64,000 nucleotides of DNA from Achatina immaculata (lineage: Eukaryota > Mollusca > Gastropoda > Stylommatophora > Achatinidae), in assembly GCA_009760885.1 (NCBI GenBank), contig CM019699.1:43654768-43718767 (forward strand). Reading direction: 5' to 3'. Shown one piece after another: positions 1-10,165 of this stretch. A program made the translations under genes and the position numbers. Each line of letters begins with the position of its first letter. Positions within the stretch are counted from its first letter, which is position 1. Below the pieces are notes generated by a model that did not search any database, was not told the DNA's origin, and saw only the letters and a list, made by a program, of their open reading frames with translations.

Positions 1-135
1 ACCTCAAAATCCAGGCTGTAACTTCAAGATCTCGGCTACATCTTCAAGATCTTCTCTGTAGCTTCAAGATCTCGGCTACATCTTCAAGATCTTCTCTGTA
101 GCTCCAAGAACTTCTCTGCAACTTCAGGATTCCGT
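1..135. repeat. 20-bp minisatellite
   Basis: About six copies of a 20-base unit beginning cttcaagatc. Two variants alternate, one ending in ggctacat and one in tctctgtag, so the real period is a 40-base dimer. The array is cut by the window edge and decays after about 120. Confidence 0.8.
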
Positions 136-510
136 CTGTAAAACTGCATCTGCAGGAGGGATAACACGGCACTTGTCAAACAAATCAAAGGAGCTAAGTG
201 AGTTTAATGTGCATGTATATATTATGTTTTCTTTTCTCACTTCCTGGAATCACATCTCGTCTTTTCCTTCACTGGCTACAGATACACATGCGCGAATACT
301 AGGTACAGTTTGTTTATAGATTCGTTCCTTCCTTCTGCCCCTATCTGGGCATACGCCATCAACAAGGACTCTCTATTTATTTCTATGCCCTGCTGGTTCT
401 TCTATCTGTCTCCAGGTGAAGTCCATCTTTTTTGTTTCTGCTTCAAGATTTCTTTATAAATTGCTCACCCACATTTCTTATTATAATTTTTTTATAAATT
501 TAATAAAAGA
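136..510. other. AT-rich unique sequence, no gene seen
   Basis: No tandem structure and no convincing coding frame. A 62-codon open frame at 416-604 runs into SINE sequence and has no recognisable motif, so I do not call it. Confidence 0.6.
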
Positions 511-735
511 GGGGGGACCAGCTAGCGTAGTGGTTATTTTTTTCAGACAAATACGACCCAGAGGTCGACCCAGCCCCAGAAAATGGGTACCCGAGAAAAT
601 CTGAGAAGGAAAGGCAGCGAGGAAAGCAGCTGGCAACACTACCTCATACGATGATGGCCCAACATAATGAAGTCTCTAACGCTTCATCCCTTACGGCACT
701 TGCTACAGGATTATCTTTACCTTCATCTTTTTTGC
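511..735 (+). mobile_element. tRNA-derived SINE, copy 1 (internally deleted)
   Basis: Closely matches 62760-63009 from the poly-T stretch onward: shared gaggtcgacccag, aaatgggtacc, ggcagcgagga, ctacctcata and gtctctaacgcttc. The 5' end carries a pol III A-box-like sequence, tagcgtagtgg at 523-533. After 'ggtta' the copy jumps directly to the poly-T, so it lacks the B-box segment that copy 2 retains. The 3' end is a T-rich tail near 733. No clear target-site duplication is visible. Pol III promotion and LINE-dependent retrotransposition are inferred from known tRNA-SINE biology. Confidence 0.75.
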
Positions 736-744
736 TGAAGGAGG

Positions 745-1730
745 GACTGAAACATCTGACAGACAGGATGAAACATCTAACAGACAGGATGAAACATCTA
801 ACAGACAGACTGAAATATCTGACAGACAGACTGAAACATCTAACAGGTAGGCTGAAACATCTAACAGACAGGCTGAAACATCTAACAGGTAGGCTGAAAC
901 ATCTAACAGGTAGGCTGAAACATCTAACAGGTAGGCTGAAACATCTAACAGGTAGGCTGAAGCATCTAACAGGTAGGCTGAAACATCTAACAGACAGACT
1001 GAAACATCTAACAGGTAGGCTGAAACATCTAACAGACAGACTGAAACATCTAACAGGCAGGCTGAAACATCTAACAGGCAGGCTGAAACATCTAACAAAC
1101 AGGCTGAAACATCTAACAGGCAGGATGAAACATCTAACAGATAGGATGAAACATCTAACAGACAGGATGAAACATCTAAAAGACAGGATGAAACATCTAA
1201 CAGACAGGATTAAACATCTAACAGACAGGATGAAACATTTAACAGGCAGGATGAAACATCTAAAAGACAGGATGAAACATCTAACAGACAGGATGAAACA
1301 TCTAACAGACAGGATGAAACATCTAACAGACAGGATGAAACATCTAACAGGCAGGATGAAACATCTAAAAGACAGGATGAAACATCTAACAGACAGGATG
1401 AAACATCTAACAGACAGGCTGAAACATCTAACAGGCAGGCTGAAACATCTAACAGGCAGGCTGAAACATCTAACAAGCAGGCTGAAACATCTAACACGCA
1501 GGCTGAAACATCTAACACGCAGGTTGAAACATCTAACAGGCAGGATGAAACATCTAACAAGCAGGATGAAACATCTGACAGGCAGGATGAAACATCTAAC
1601 AGACAGGATGAAACATCTAACAAGCAGGCTGAAACATCTAACAGGCAGGATGAAACATCTAACAGACAGGATGAAACATCTAACAGACAGACTGGAACAT
1701 CTGACAGACAGGCTGAAACATCTAACAGGT
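745..1730. repeat. 21-bp minisatellite, left part
   Basis: About 47 copies of a 21-base unit (gctgaaacatctaacaggcag and variants). It is the left half of an array that resumes at 3915 after a LINE insertion. Because 21 is divisible by three and the unit has few stops, all six frames stay open for long stretches. The resulting MKHLTDR-type ORF (to 2162, reading into antisense LINE) and CLLDVS-type ORFs should not be taken as genes. Confidence 0.95.
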
Positions 1731-3914
1731 CATCATCATCATCATCAGGTGCCGTGCCGACTGGCGTTGGCTATTATGCTTCTCCAGAGTACCCGATCCT
1801 TCATGCAGGCCATCAGTTCAGTTGGTGATCTCTCACACCATCCCGTCAGGCTGTCCAGTATCATTTCTCTTGGTCTTCCTCTTGATCTTCTTCCTTCTAT
1901 TTTTCCTGTTGTTATAATATTTTCAATGCCCCCTCTTCTCATTGCATGTCCTATGAAAGAACATTGTCTCTCTCTTATCTTTCTGACAAGGTTTTTTGTC
2001 TCTCCAGCTCTTCTCGTACATTCTTCATTAGTTATTTTTGCTATCCAGGGGATTCGCAACATTCTTCTAATAAAGCACATTTCTGCTGCTTCCAATGATT
2101 TTTGTGCAGACTTGCCTATTGTCCATGATTCACTTCCATATAACAAGATAAGTTCAATATAGCATTTTAGGACTCGTTTTCTAACATTCATTGATAACGA
2201 TGTGTTAGCTAATATGTTTCTCATTCTCTGAAATGCAGTCTTTGCTTGGCCTATTCTGTTCCTAATTTCTGTTTTGCATTTCCCATCTGAAGTTTTTACT
2301 GCTCCAAGGTATTTGAATTTCTGCACCTGCTTTAGAATGGTTCCGTTTAATTGAATACTGCATGCTGGTGGATTCTGTTTCTTAGATATAACCATAGTCT
2401 GTGTCTTTTTGATGTTCAAAGTAAGGCCTTTCTGTTCACTTTCTTTGGCGACTTTATCTAAGAGATTTTGCAGGTCTTGTTGGTTCTCCACTATCAGTAC
2501 TGTGTCGTCAGCATACCGAAGGTTGTTAATATTGTATCCTCCAATTTTTATGCCTGGTTCTGTGATGATTGTTCTTAGAATATTCTCGCTGTACAGAGAA
2601 AAAAGGTCTGGAGATAGTACACATCCTTGTCGCACCCCTTGTTTTATAGGTTGGTATTTTCCAATTCTATTTTCAACTCGAACTGCTGCTTCTTGCTGCC
2701 AGTATAGATGTTTTACAATCCTCAGGTCTTTGCCGTCTATGTTGATGTCTTCAAGCATTTTAATAATTTCATTATGTTTCACTTTGTCAAATGCCTTGGT
2801 GTAATCAATGAAGCATAAGTAGAGATCTTTCTGTACCTCTAAAGCTCTTTCTGTTAGTGTTCGTAAAGCATAAATGGCATTGTGTGTTCCCTTTCCTTCA
2901 ACAAATCCAAACTGTTCATCTGCTATTTCCATTTTTATATTTTTCCTTGTTCTTCTCATAATGATTCTCAGAAGTAGCTTCGTTATGTGACATGAGAGGC
3001 TAATAGTCCGGTGGTCGTCACATTCCTTTGCACCTGGTTTCTTTGGTAGTGCTATAAACGTGGATTTAATCAGGTCACTGGGAATATAACCACTGTTGTA
3101 AATATCATTCAGTAACTTGGTTATTATTTTTATTCCTGTCTCCTCTAGTGCCTCTATTTCTTCTATTGTTATATTATCAGGCCCAGTCGCTTTTCCTTTC
3201 TTCATGTGTTTGATAGCATCTATGATTTCATCTTCAAGTATTGGTGGTCCATCACAGTTTTTAGTATCTGGTGTTAATTCTGGTCTTTCTCCTCCATATA
3301 GCTCACCGATATACTCTGTCCACCTGTCCACAATGTCTTCTTTTCCCATTAACATTTTACCTTCTTTCGATTTCAGGCATCCTGTGGTATATTTTGTTTT
3401 CCTGCCTGTGAGTTCATTAATTCGTTTATGCATGTTTTTGCTGTCTTTATTATGAGCGTCCTCTATCTGTCTGCACTGTTCATTTAACCACACTTCTTTT
3501 GCTTCTCTGCATTTGCGTCTTATTTCTTTATTTATCTTGCTATATTTTTCCTCGTTGTTTTTACTCCTCCTCCTCTTGTCCATCAGTCCTAAGATGTCGT
3601 CTGTCATCCATTTATTTTTAGGGGCTTCTTTTTTCGGTGGTATTATCTCCTTAACAGTTTGGTGGATAGAATCTCTTAACATTTCCCATTGTTCATCTAC
3701 ACTATTTATCTTTGCTATTGCATTGTATCTATTTGTTATAATAACTTTGTATTGTTCTCGCACTTCTTGGTCATTTTTAAGAAGTTTTGTATTCAGTTTG
3801 ATGTATCTCACTTTTCTGCCTGCTTTCTTTAGCTTTATTCTAACTTTTCCACAGAGTGGATCATGGTCACTACTGTAGTCAGCTCCTGGCATGGTTTTTG
3901 TTGTCAGTAATGCA
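1731..3914 (-). mobile_element. LINE family A, copy 1, 5'-truncated
   Basis: Non-LTR retrotransposon on the minus strand inserted in the 21-bp array. It ends at 1731 with a (TGA/ATG)n tail directly after the reading frame, and is truncated near 3914 at the last part of the apurinic-like endonuclease domain. The flanks share atctaacaggt (1720-1730 and 3917-3927). This is a candidate target-site duplication, but the array unit itself contains the same bases. Endonuclease type and terminal microsatellite suggest the RTE-like side of the APE LINEs; the exact clade is not resolved by eye. Confidence 0.93.
1745..3892 (-). CDS. LINE A reverse transcriptase (endonuclease tail plus RT), uninterrupted
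   Basis: Open frame of 715 codons with no stop or shift after the truncation point. Residues 8-10 (SDH) are the last catalytic motif of the exonuclease-endonuclease-phosphatase endonuclease. The RT follows: KGKATGPDN at 232-240, FIDYTKAFD (motif A aspartates) at 361-369, RQGCVLSP near 421-428 and the YADD active site at 460-463. The C-terminal region has [17 protein letters not shown] near 600-616 and a basic SRGRPRE stretch near 670-676, typical of LINE C-termini. The stop TGA is the first triplet of the tail. The missing 5' part makes the copy non-autonomous, though the enzyme portion looks young. The given start is simply the first Met after truncation. Confidence 0.93.
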   Translation of the reverse strand: MPGADYSSDHDPLCGKVRIKLKKAGRKVRYIKLNTKLLKNDQEVREQYKVIITNRYNAIAKINSVDEQWEMLRDSIHQTVKEIIPPKKEAPKNKWMTDDILGLMDKRRRSKNNEEKYSKINKEIRRKCREAKEVWLNEQCRQIEDAHNKDSKNMHKRINELTGRKTKYTTGCLKSKEGKMLMGKEDIVDRWTEYIGELYGGERPELTPDTKNCDGPPILEDEIIDAIKHMKKGKATGPDNITIEEIEALEETGIKIITKLLNDIYNSGYIPSDLIKSTFIALPKKPGAKECDDHRTISLSCHITKLLLRIIMRRTRKNIKMEIADEQFGFVEGKGTHNAIYALRTLTERALEVQKDLYLCFIDYTKAFDKVKHNEIIKMLEDINIDGKDLRIVKHLYWQQEAAVRVENRIGKYQPIKQGVRQGCVLSPDLFSLYSENILRTIITEPGIKIGGYNINNLRYADDTVLIVENQQDLQNLLDKVAKESEQKGLTLNIKKTQTMVISKKQNPPACSIQLNGTILKQVQKFKYLGAVKTSDGKCKTEIRNRIGQAKTAFQRMRNILANTSLSMNVRKRVLKCYIELILLYGSESWTIGKSAQKSLEAAEMCFIRRMLRIPWIAKITNEECTRRAGETKNLVRKIRERQCSFIGHAMRRGGIENIITTGKIEGRRSRGRPREMILDSLTGWCERSPTELMACMKDRVLWRSIIANASRHGT

Positions 3915-5685
3915 TTATCTAACAGGTAGGCTGAAACATCTAACAGGCAGGATTAAACATCTAACAGACAGGATTAAACATCTAACAGACAGGCTGAAAC
4001 ATCTAACAGACAGGATGAAACATCTAACAGACAGGATGAAACATCTAACAGACAGACTGAAACATCTAACAGACAGGCTGAAACATCTAGCAGACAGACT
4101 GAAACATCTAACAGACAGGCTGAAACATCTAACAGACAGGCTGAAACTTCTAACAGATAGGCTGAAACATCTGACAGACGGGCTGAAACATCTAACAGAC
4201 AGACTGAAACATCTGCCATATAGAATGAAGCATCTGACAAACAGGTTGAAACATCTGACAATGAGACTGAAACATATAACAGGCAGGTTGAAACATATAC
4301 CAGTGAGGCTGAAAATCTGACAAACAGTGTGAAACATATAACAGGCAGGCTGAAACATTAGACAAACAGGCAGAAACATCTCATAAAAAGGCTGAAACAT
4401 CTGACAGGCAGGCTGAAACATCTGCCACACAGAATGTAACATCTGACAATCAGGTTGGAACATCTGACAATGAGACTGAAACATATAACAGGCAGGCTGA
4501 CACATCTGACAGGCAGGTTGAAACATCTGACAGGAAGACAGAAACATCTGATAAACAGGCTGAAACTTCAGATAAAGAGGCTGAAACATCTGACAGGCAG
4601 GTTGAAAAATCTATAAAATTGATTGAAACATCTGACAAAAAGGCTGAAACATCTGACAGACAGACTGAACTACCAAACAGGCAATCTCAAAGATCTGAGA
4701 AAAAGGTTGAAACCTCTGCCAAACATGCTGAACCATCTGACAGGAAGGATGAAAAATGTGACAGACAGTCTGAAACATCTAATAGGCAGGTTGTTACATC
4801 TGACAAACAATCTGAAACAACATCTGACAAACAGATTGAAACATCTAACAGAAAGGTTGAAGCATTTGACAAACAGGCTGAAACATCGGAAACACATAAA
4901 AAATGGCTGAAACATCTGATAGACTGGCTGAAACATCCGACAGACAGGCTGAAATATCTGACAAACAGGATAAAACATCTGACAGGCTGGATGAAACATC
5001 TGACAAACAGGCTGAAACGTCAGACAAACAGGCTGAAACATTTGACAGGCAGGTTGAAACATCTGACAGGGGAGCTAAAACATGAGACAGTCACGCTGAA
5101 ATATCTGACAAAGAGGTTGAAACATCTGTTAGGCAGGCTGAAACATCTGACAAACAGAATGAAACATCTGACAGGCAGGATGAACCTCTGTCAAACAGGC
5201 TGAAACATATGATAAAAAGACTGAAAGATCTGGTAAAAAGGCTTAAACATCTGACAGTCAGACTGAAACATCTGACAGGCGGGCTGAAACATCTAACCGG
5301 CGGGCTGAAACATCTGACAGGCGGGCTGAAACATCTGACAAACAGACTGAAACATCTGACAAACAGACTGAAACATCTGACAAACAGATCGAAACATCTG
5401 ATAAACAGACTGAAACATCTGACAAACAGACTGAAAAATCTGACAGGCGGGCTGAAACATCTGACAAACAGACTGAAACATCTGACAAACAGACTGAAAC
5501 ATCTGACAAACAGACTGAAACATCTGACAAACAGACTGAAACATCTGACTAACAGACTGAACATCTGACAAACAGACTGAAACATCTGACAAACAGACTG
5601 AACATCTGACAAACAGACTGAAACATCTGACAGGCAAGCTGAAACATCTGACAGGCAGGCTGAAACATCTGGCAGGCAGGCACTT
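3915..5685. repeat. 21-bp minisatellite, right part
   Basis: Continuation of the array at 745-1730, about 84 units. It grades from well-ordered aacatctaacagacaggctga near the LINE, through a diverged central part (about 4200-5200) with aacatctgacaaacag variants, to a more uniform stretch at 5260-5660. Internal variants differ mainly at the agg/aga and taa/tga positions. Open frames on both strands come from the 21-base period. Confidence 0.95.
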
Positions 5686-5796
5686 TAGCAGTGACCTCCA
5701 TTCTAGGCTAACTGTTAGACCATTGTTTCATCTTCAGGAGTATTGAGCGGGAACATCAGTCTCTGCGTGTTGTGGTCTCTGGCCTTTCTTCTCGTT

Positions 5797-6735
5797 CTCC
5801 AGGCAGTTTATTCTCCAGGCAGTTTATTCTCCAGGCAGTTTATTCTCCAGGCAGTTTATTCTCCATGCAGTTTATTCCCCAGGCAGTTTATTCTCCAGGC
5901 AGTTTATTCTCCAGGCAGTTTATTCTCCATGCAGTTTATTCTCCAGGCAGTTTATTCTCCAGGCAGTTTATTCTCCAGGCAGTTTATTCTCCGTGCAGTT
6001 TATTCTCCAGGCAGTTTATTCTCCATGCAGTTTATTCTCCATGCAGTTTATTCTCCATGCAGTTTATTCTCCAGGCAGTTTATTCTCCATGCAGTTTATT
6101 CTCCATGCAGTTTATTCTCCAGACAATTTACAGTCATTATCCATGCAGTTTATTCTCCAGACAATTTACAGTCATTATCCATGCAATTTATTCTCCAGAC
6201 AATTTACAGTCATTATCCATGCAGTTTACTCTCCAGACAATTTACAGTCATTATCCATGCAGTTTATTCTCCAGACAATTTACAGTCATTATCCATGCAA
6301 TTTATTCTCCAGACAATTTACAGTCATTATCCATGCAGTTTATTCTCCATACAATTTACATTCATTCTCCCTGCAATTTATTCTCCAGATAATTTACACT
6401 CATTCTCCATTGTAATTTATTCTCCATGCAATTTATAGCCATTCCCCATGTAATTTATTCTCCATGCAATTTACAGTCATTCTCCATGCAATTTATGCTC
6501 CATGCAATTTACAGTCATTCTCCATGCAATTTATTCTCCAGACAATTTACAGTCATTCTCTAGGAAATTTACAACCATTCCGATGCAATTTACAGTCAAT
6601 CCCCAGGCAATTTACATCCATGCCCCAGCCAATTTACATACATTCCCCGGATAGTTTACATGCATTCCCCAGAAACTTTACAGTCATTATCCGGGCAATT
6701 TACATCCAATCCTCAGGCAATTTACAGTCATTCTA
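5797..6735. repeat. 16-bp to 38-bp composite minisatellite
   Basis: From 5797 to about 6120 the unit is 16 bases (gcagtttattctccag). From about 6113 to 6350 it becomes a 38-base composite: the 16-mer plus a 22-mer, ccagacaatttacagtcattat. From 6350 to 6735 the composite is degenerate, with recurring caatttacagtcattc. The array shows the birth of a longer unit from a shorter one. Confidence 0.92.
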
Positions 6736-6860
6736 CAAGACGTTTCTATCATTCTTCAAGACGTTTCTATCATTCTACAAGATGTTTCTATCATTCTTCA
6801 AGACGTTTCTATCATTCTACAAGAAGACGTTTCTATCATTCTTCGAGAAGGCTTGTAGTA
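6736..6860. repeat. 21-bp repeat (cgtttctatcattcttcaaga)
   Basis: Six copies alternating between 'ctacaaga' and 'cttcaaga' endings, with one copy extended by three bases near 6820. Unrelated in sequence to the other 21-bp array. Confidence 0.85.
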
Positions 6861-7089
6861 ATTCTTCGTAGAACGCCCAGTGATCCTCCTCAGATTGTGC
6901 TGTGATTTTTCATAAACGTTCCAGTGATTATCCAAATATTCTCCATAAAATTGTCCAGTGAATGTGAATATAATTTCTAATGTCTCTCCAGTCAGTTCCC
7001 ACGGGTTATCCAGAAAATGTGCAGCTGCTTTCTAATTTCAGCTTCCAGACTTCTGGTGATTCTCTGCCATAATTTTCAGCTAATCTCCA
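6861..7089. other. Unique spacer
   Basis: No coding signal or tandem structure. It contains scattered gtgattatccaa-like words reminiscent of neighbouring arrays, but no clear period. Confidence 0.5.
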
Positions 7090-7243
7090 CGAAATTTCTA
7101 GGGACTGACCAGTGAATGAAAAGTGATTGGCCATACATGAAAAATGATTGGTCAGTGCATGTATAAATTTTGACCTGTGCATGTTTAGTGATTGACCAGT
7201 GCATGTATTCTGACTTACCATTGCGTGAATAGTGATTGACCAA
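7090..7243. repeat. 22-bp minisatellite, diverged left edge
   Basis: About seven diverged copies of the agtgattgaccagtgcatga unit, leading up to the first LINE-B derivative. Confidence 0.8.
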
Positions 7244-7260
7244 TGGATGTATGGCACGTC

Positions 7261-7288
7261 ACTTCCGGCGTGACGTGAAAGATGGCGG
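7261..7288 (+). promoter_or_regulatory. ETS-, CRE- and YY1-like motif cluster at the LINE-B derivative 5' end
   Basis: Within 36 bases of the element start lie acttccgg (7261-7268, ETS-like), tgacgtga (7271-7278, CRE-like) and aagatggcgg (7279-7288, YY1-like). A TATA-less internal promoter of this kind is known for some LINEs, for example the YY1 site at the start of human L1. Function here is inferred. Confidence 0.45.
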
Positions 7289-7419
7289 ATGATTTTTTAA
7301 CGCTCTCGCAGGCATGCAGAAATCAGCGGAATTCCGCTTGATCTGTTACATATCATGTATTGGGAGTTGGGCATAAGGCTAACAACCTTATCCTGGGACC
7401 TATCTAGAGGCGACTCCAG

Positions 7420-7599
7420 ATGGGAAAAAAAGAACTCGTTATGGAAACTCGCAGAGAAACCAACCGAGCATCAGGGATGCCAACTCCGAGGAGCTCATTC
7501 GTCGGCCCCAAACATGTGACAAGGATTGGATTCTGGAATGTGAAAACGATGGAAGCACAAAATTGGCGAACTACTTTGCGAGCCCTATGTGACATTTAA
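7420..7599 (+). CDS. 59-codon fused micro-ORF of the LINE-B derivative
   Basis: An ATG at 7420 opens a frame of 59 codons ending at TAA 7597-7599. Residues 36-44 (IGFWNVKTM) match the first beta strand of apurinic-type LINE endonucleases. Residues 48-58 (NWRTTLRALCD) match the extreme C-terminus of the LINE B protein. The deletion joint therefore preserves the frame between the first and last coding segments. No catalytic residues remain, so enzymatic activity is not expected. Alternative Met starts are at residues 8 and 20. Whether a peptide is made is unknown; frame preservation may be chance (one in three). Confidence 0.45.
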   Translation: MGKKELVMETRRETNRASGMPTPRSSFVGPKHVTRIGFWNVKTMEAQNWRTTLRALCDI

Positions 7600-7638
7600 C
7601 GGCACGGGAAGGATATAAGATAAAATAAGTGGATGTAT

Positions 7639-8166
7639 TTTGATTGACCAGTGCATGAATAATGACTGGTCAGTGCATGAATAGAGATTGATCAGTGAAT
7701 GAATACTGATAGACCAGTACGTGAATAGTGTTTGCCCAGTGCATGAATAGTGATTGACCAGTGCATGAATAGTGATTGACAAGTGCATGAACAGTGATTG
7801 ACCAGTGCATGAATAGTGATTGACCAGTGCATGAACAGTGATTGACCAGTGCATGAATAGTGATTGACCAGTGCATGAATAGTGATTGACAAGTGCATGA
7901 ATAGTGATTGACCAGTGCATGAATAGTGATTGACCAGTGCATGAATAGTGATTGACCAGTGCATGAATAATGACTGGTCAGTGCATGAATAGTGATTGAC
8001 AAGTGCATGAATAGTGATTGACCAGTGCATGAATAGTGATTGACCAGTGCATGAATAGTGATTGACCAGTGCATGAATAGTGATTGACCAGTGCATGAAT
8101 AGTGATTGACCAGTGCATGTATTCTGACTTACCATTGCGTGAATAGTGATTGACCAGTGCATGTAT
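7639..8166. repeat. 22-bp minisatellite, middle part
   Basis: About 24 copies of a 22-base unit (agtgattgaccagtgcatga + at). Variants with 'tgacaagtgc' or 'gaacagtg' mark individual units and recur with a 914-base offset in the next block. Confidence 0.95.
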
Positions 8167-8174
8167 GGCACGTC

Positions 8175-8202
8175 ACTTCCGGCGTGACGTGAAAGATGGC
8201 GG
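8175..8202 (+). promoter_or_regulatory. ETS-, CRE- and YY1-like motif cluster, copy 2
   Basis: Duplicate of 7261-7288: acttccgg at 8175-8182, tgacgtga at 8185-8192, aagatggcgg at 8193-8202. Confidence 0.42.
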
Positions 8203-8333
8203 ATGATTTTTTAACGCTCTCGCAGGCATGCAGAAATCAGCGGAATTCCGCTTGATCTGTTACATATCATGTATTGGGAGTTGGGCATAAGGCTAACAAC
8301 CTTATCCTGGGACCTATCTAGAGGCGACTCCAG

Positions 8334-8513
8334 ATGGGAAAAAAAGAACTCGTTATGGAAACTCGCAGAGAAACCAACCGAGCATCAGGGATGCCAACTC
8401 CGAGGAGCTCATTCGTCGGCCCCAAACATGTGACAAGGATTGGATTCTGGAATGTGAAAACGATGGAAGCACAAAATTGGCGAACTACTTTGCGAGCCCT
8501 ATGTGACATTTAA
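8334..8513 (+). CDS. 59-codon fused micro-ORF, copy 2
   Basis: Exact positional duplicate of the ORF at 7420-7599: same start, same joint between endonuclease start and LINE C-terminus, same TAA. No difference seen by eye, which reflects recent duplication and is not evidence for selection. Confidence 0.42.
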   Translation: MGKKELVMETRRETNRASGMPTPRSSFVGPKHVTRIGFWNVKTMEAQNWRTTLRALCDI

Positions 8514-8552
8514 CGGCACGGGAAGGATATAAGATAAAATAAGTGGATGTAT

Positions 8553-8975
8553 TTTGATTGACCAGTGCATGAATAATGACTGGTCAGTGCATGAATAGAG
8601 ATTGATCAGTGAATGAATACTGATAGACCAGTACGTGAATAGTGTTTGCCCAGTGCATGAATAGTGATTGACCAGTGCATGAATAGTGATTGACAAGTGC
8701 ATGAACAGTGATTGACCAGTGCATGAATAGTGATTGACCAGTGCATGAACAGTGATTGACCAGTGCATGAATAGTGATTGACCAGTGCATGAATAGTGAT
8801 TGACAAGTGCATGAATAGTGATTGACCAGTGCATGAATAGTGATTGACCAGAGCATGAATAGTGAGTGATCAGTGCATGAATAACGATTGCTAAGTACAT
8901 GAATAGTAATTTACTAGTGCATAAATATTGATTGATCAGTGCATGAATAATGATTAACCAGTGCTTGAATAATGA
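8553..8975. repeat. 22-bp minisatellite, right part
   Basis: The first about 300 bases repeat 7639-7936 at a 914-base offset. After about 8850 the units diverge (gagcatga, gtgagtgatcag, cataaata) and the array decays. Confidence 0.9.
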
Positions 8976-9057
8976 TTTTGTTTTATCCTGTCATAAATAA
9001 ATTACATTTAATCCTGTTAAGCCAATGAGGCTATTTGGAAAGATGGTGTTAGTGAAA

Positions 9058-10165
9058 GACCACGGGAGCGTGAACTGGTCAGCACGCTGAAGGGCGATGT
9101 GGTCATCACACTAGAGAATGATGTCAGCAAACTGGGGAATGATGTTGTCAGCACAGTAGGGAATGATGTTGTCAGCATACTATGGAATAATGTCAGCATA
9201 CTGGGGATTGATGTTGTCAGCATACTGGGGAATAATATTGTCGGCACAATGGGGAATAATGTTGTCAGCATAATGGGGAATAATGTTGTCAGTATGCTGG
9301 GGAATAATGTTGTCAGCATACTGGGGAATAATGTTGTCAGCATAATGGGGAATGATGTTGTCAGCATACTAGGGAATAATGTTGTCAGCACACTAGATAA
9401 TGATGTTGTCAGCATACTAGAGAATGCTGTAGTCAGTACATTATAGAATGATAATGCAGCACACTGGGGAATGATGTTGTTAGCACACCAGAAAACGATG
9501 TTGTGAGCACACTGAGGAATGATGTCAGCACAATAGATAAAGATGTTGTCAACACACTAGATAATGATGTGGTCAGCACACTAGATAAAGATGTTGTCAA
9601 CACACTAGATAATGATGTTGTTAACACATTAGATAATGATGTTGTCAGCATACTAGATAATGATGTTGTCAGCACACTAGATAATGATGTTGTCAACAGA
9701 CTAGATAAAGATGTTGTCAGCACACTAGATAAAGATGTTGTCAGCACACTAGATAATGATGCTGTCTGCACACTAGATAATGATGTTGTCAACGCACTAG
9801 ATAATGATGTTGTCAGCACACTAGATAATGATGTTGTCAGCATACTAGATAATGATGTTGTCAGCACACTAGATAACAGTACACTGGAGGGTGATGTGAC
9901 CAATACATTAGAGAATGATGTAATCTGCACAATTTAGAATGATGTTGTCAACACACTAGAGAATGATGTAGTCAGCATATTAGAGAGTGATGTGGTCAGC
10001 ACACTAAAGGGTGATGTGATCAGCACACTAGAGAATAATGTTGTCAGCACACGAAAGGGTGATGTATGTGGTGAATGATGTCGTCAGAACACTAGAGTAT
10101 GATATCAGCACACTGTACGGGATGTAGTCAACACACTAGAGGGTGATGTTGTCAGCACAATAGTG
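9058..10165. repeat. 24-bp minisatellite, 'ctagataat' subfamily
   Basis: About 45 units of 24 bases around gatgttgtcagcacactaga. Sub-blocks differ at the end of the unit: 'tggggaat' to about 9430, 'tagataat' at 9520-9880, 'tagagaat/gggt' to 10165. It shares period and core (gatgtNgtcagcaca) with the following block. Confidence 0.93.

Larger units (their letters stand above)
7253..7629 (+). mobile_element. LINE-B internal-deletion derivative, copy 1
   Basis: A 377-base element bounded by a 9-base direct repeat, tggatgtat (7244-7252 and 7630-7638), a likely target-site duplication. It consists of a 5' region of about 280 bases, the start of an apurinic-type endonuclease frame (IGFWNVKTM), then a direct jump to the last about 75 bases of LINE B. 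That end (NWRTTLRALCD, stop, cggcacggga, ATAAG tail) matches 31909-31975 and 38711-38784. The bulk of the endonuclease and RT is missing. It resembles known LINE-derived non-autonomous elements that keep both termini; mobilisation in trans by full LINE B is inferred. The 5' part is assigned to LINE B only through the fusion, because no intact LINE B 5' end is present here. Confidence 0.82.
8167..8543 (+). mobile_element. LINE-B internal-deletion derivative, copy 2
   Basis: Same sequence as 7253-7629 at a constant offset of 914 bases; by eye the two are identical across the element. The surrounding array variants are also shared, so copy 2 arose by tandem duplication of a block rather than by a second insertion. 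Its left flank reads tgcatgtat where copy 1 has tggatgtat, so only copy 1 keeps the matching 9-base flanks. Confidence 0.82.

Noticed and set aside
651..2162. 503-codon open frame (MKHLTDR repeats)
   Set aside because: Produced by a 21-bp array with few stops and then by antisense LINE sequence. The minus strand of the array is equally open. No promoter or domain.
7404..7595. Minus-strand 63-codon frame duplicated at 8318-8509
   Set aside because: Shadow of the plus-strand LINE-B derivative frame. Its duplication only reflects the 914-bp repeat.
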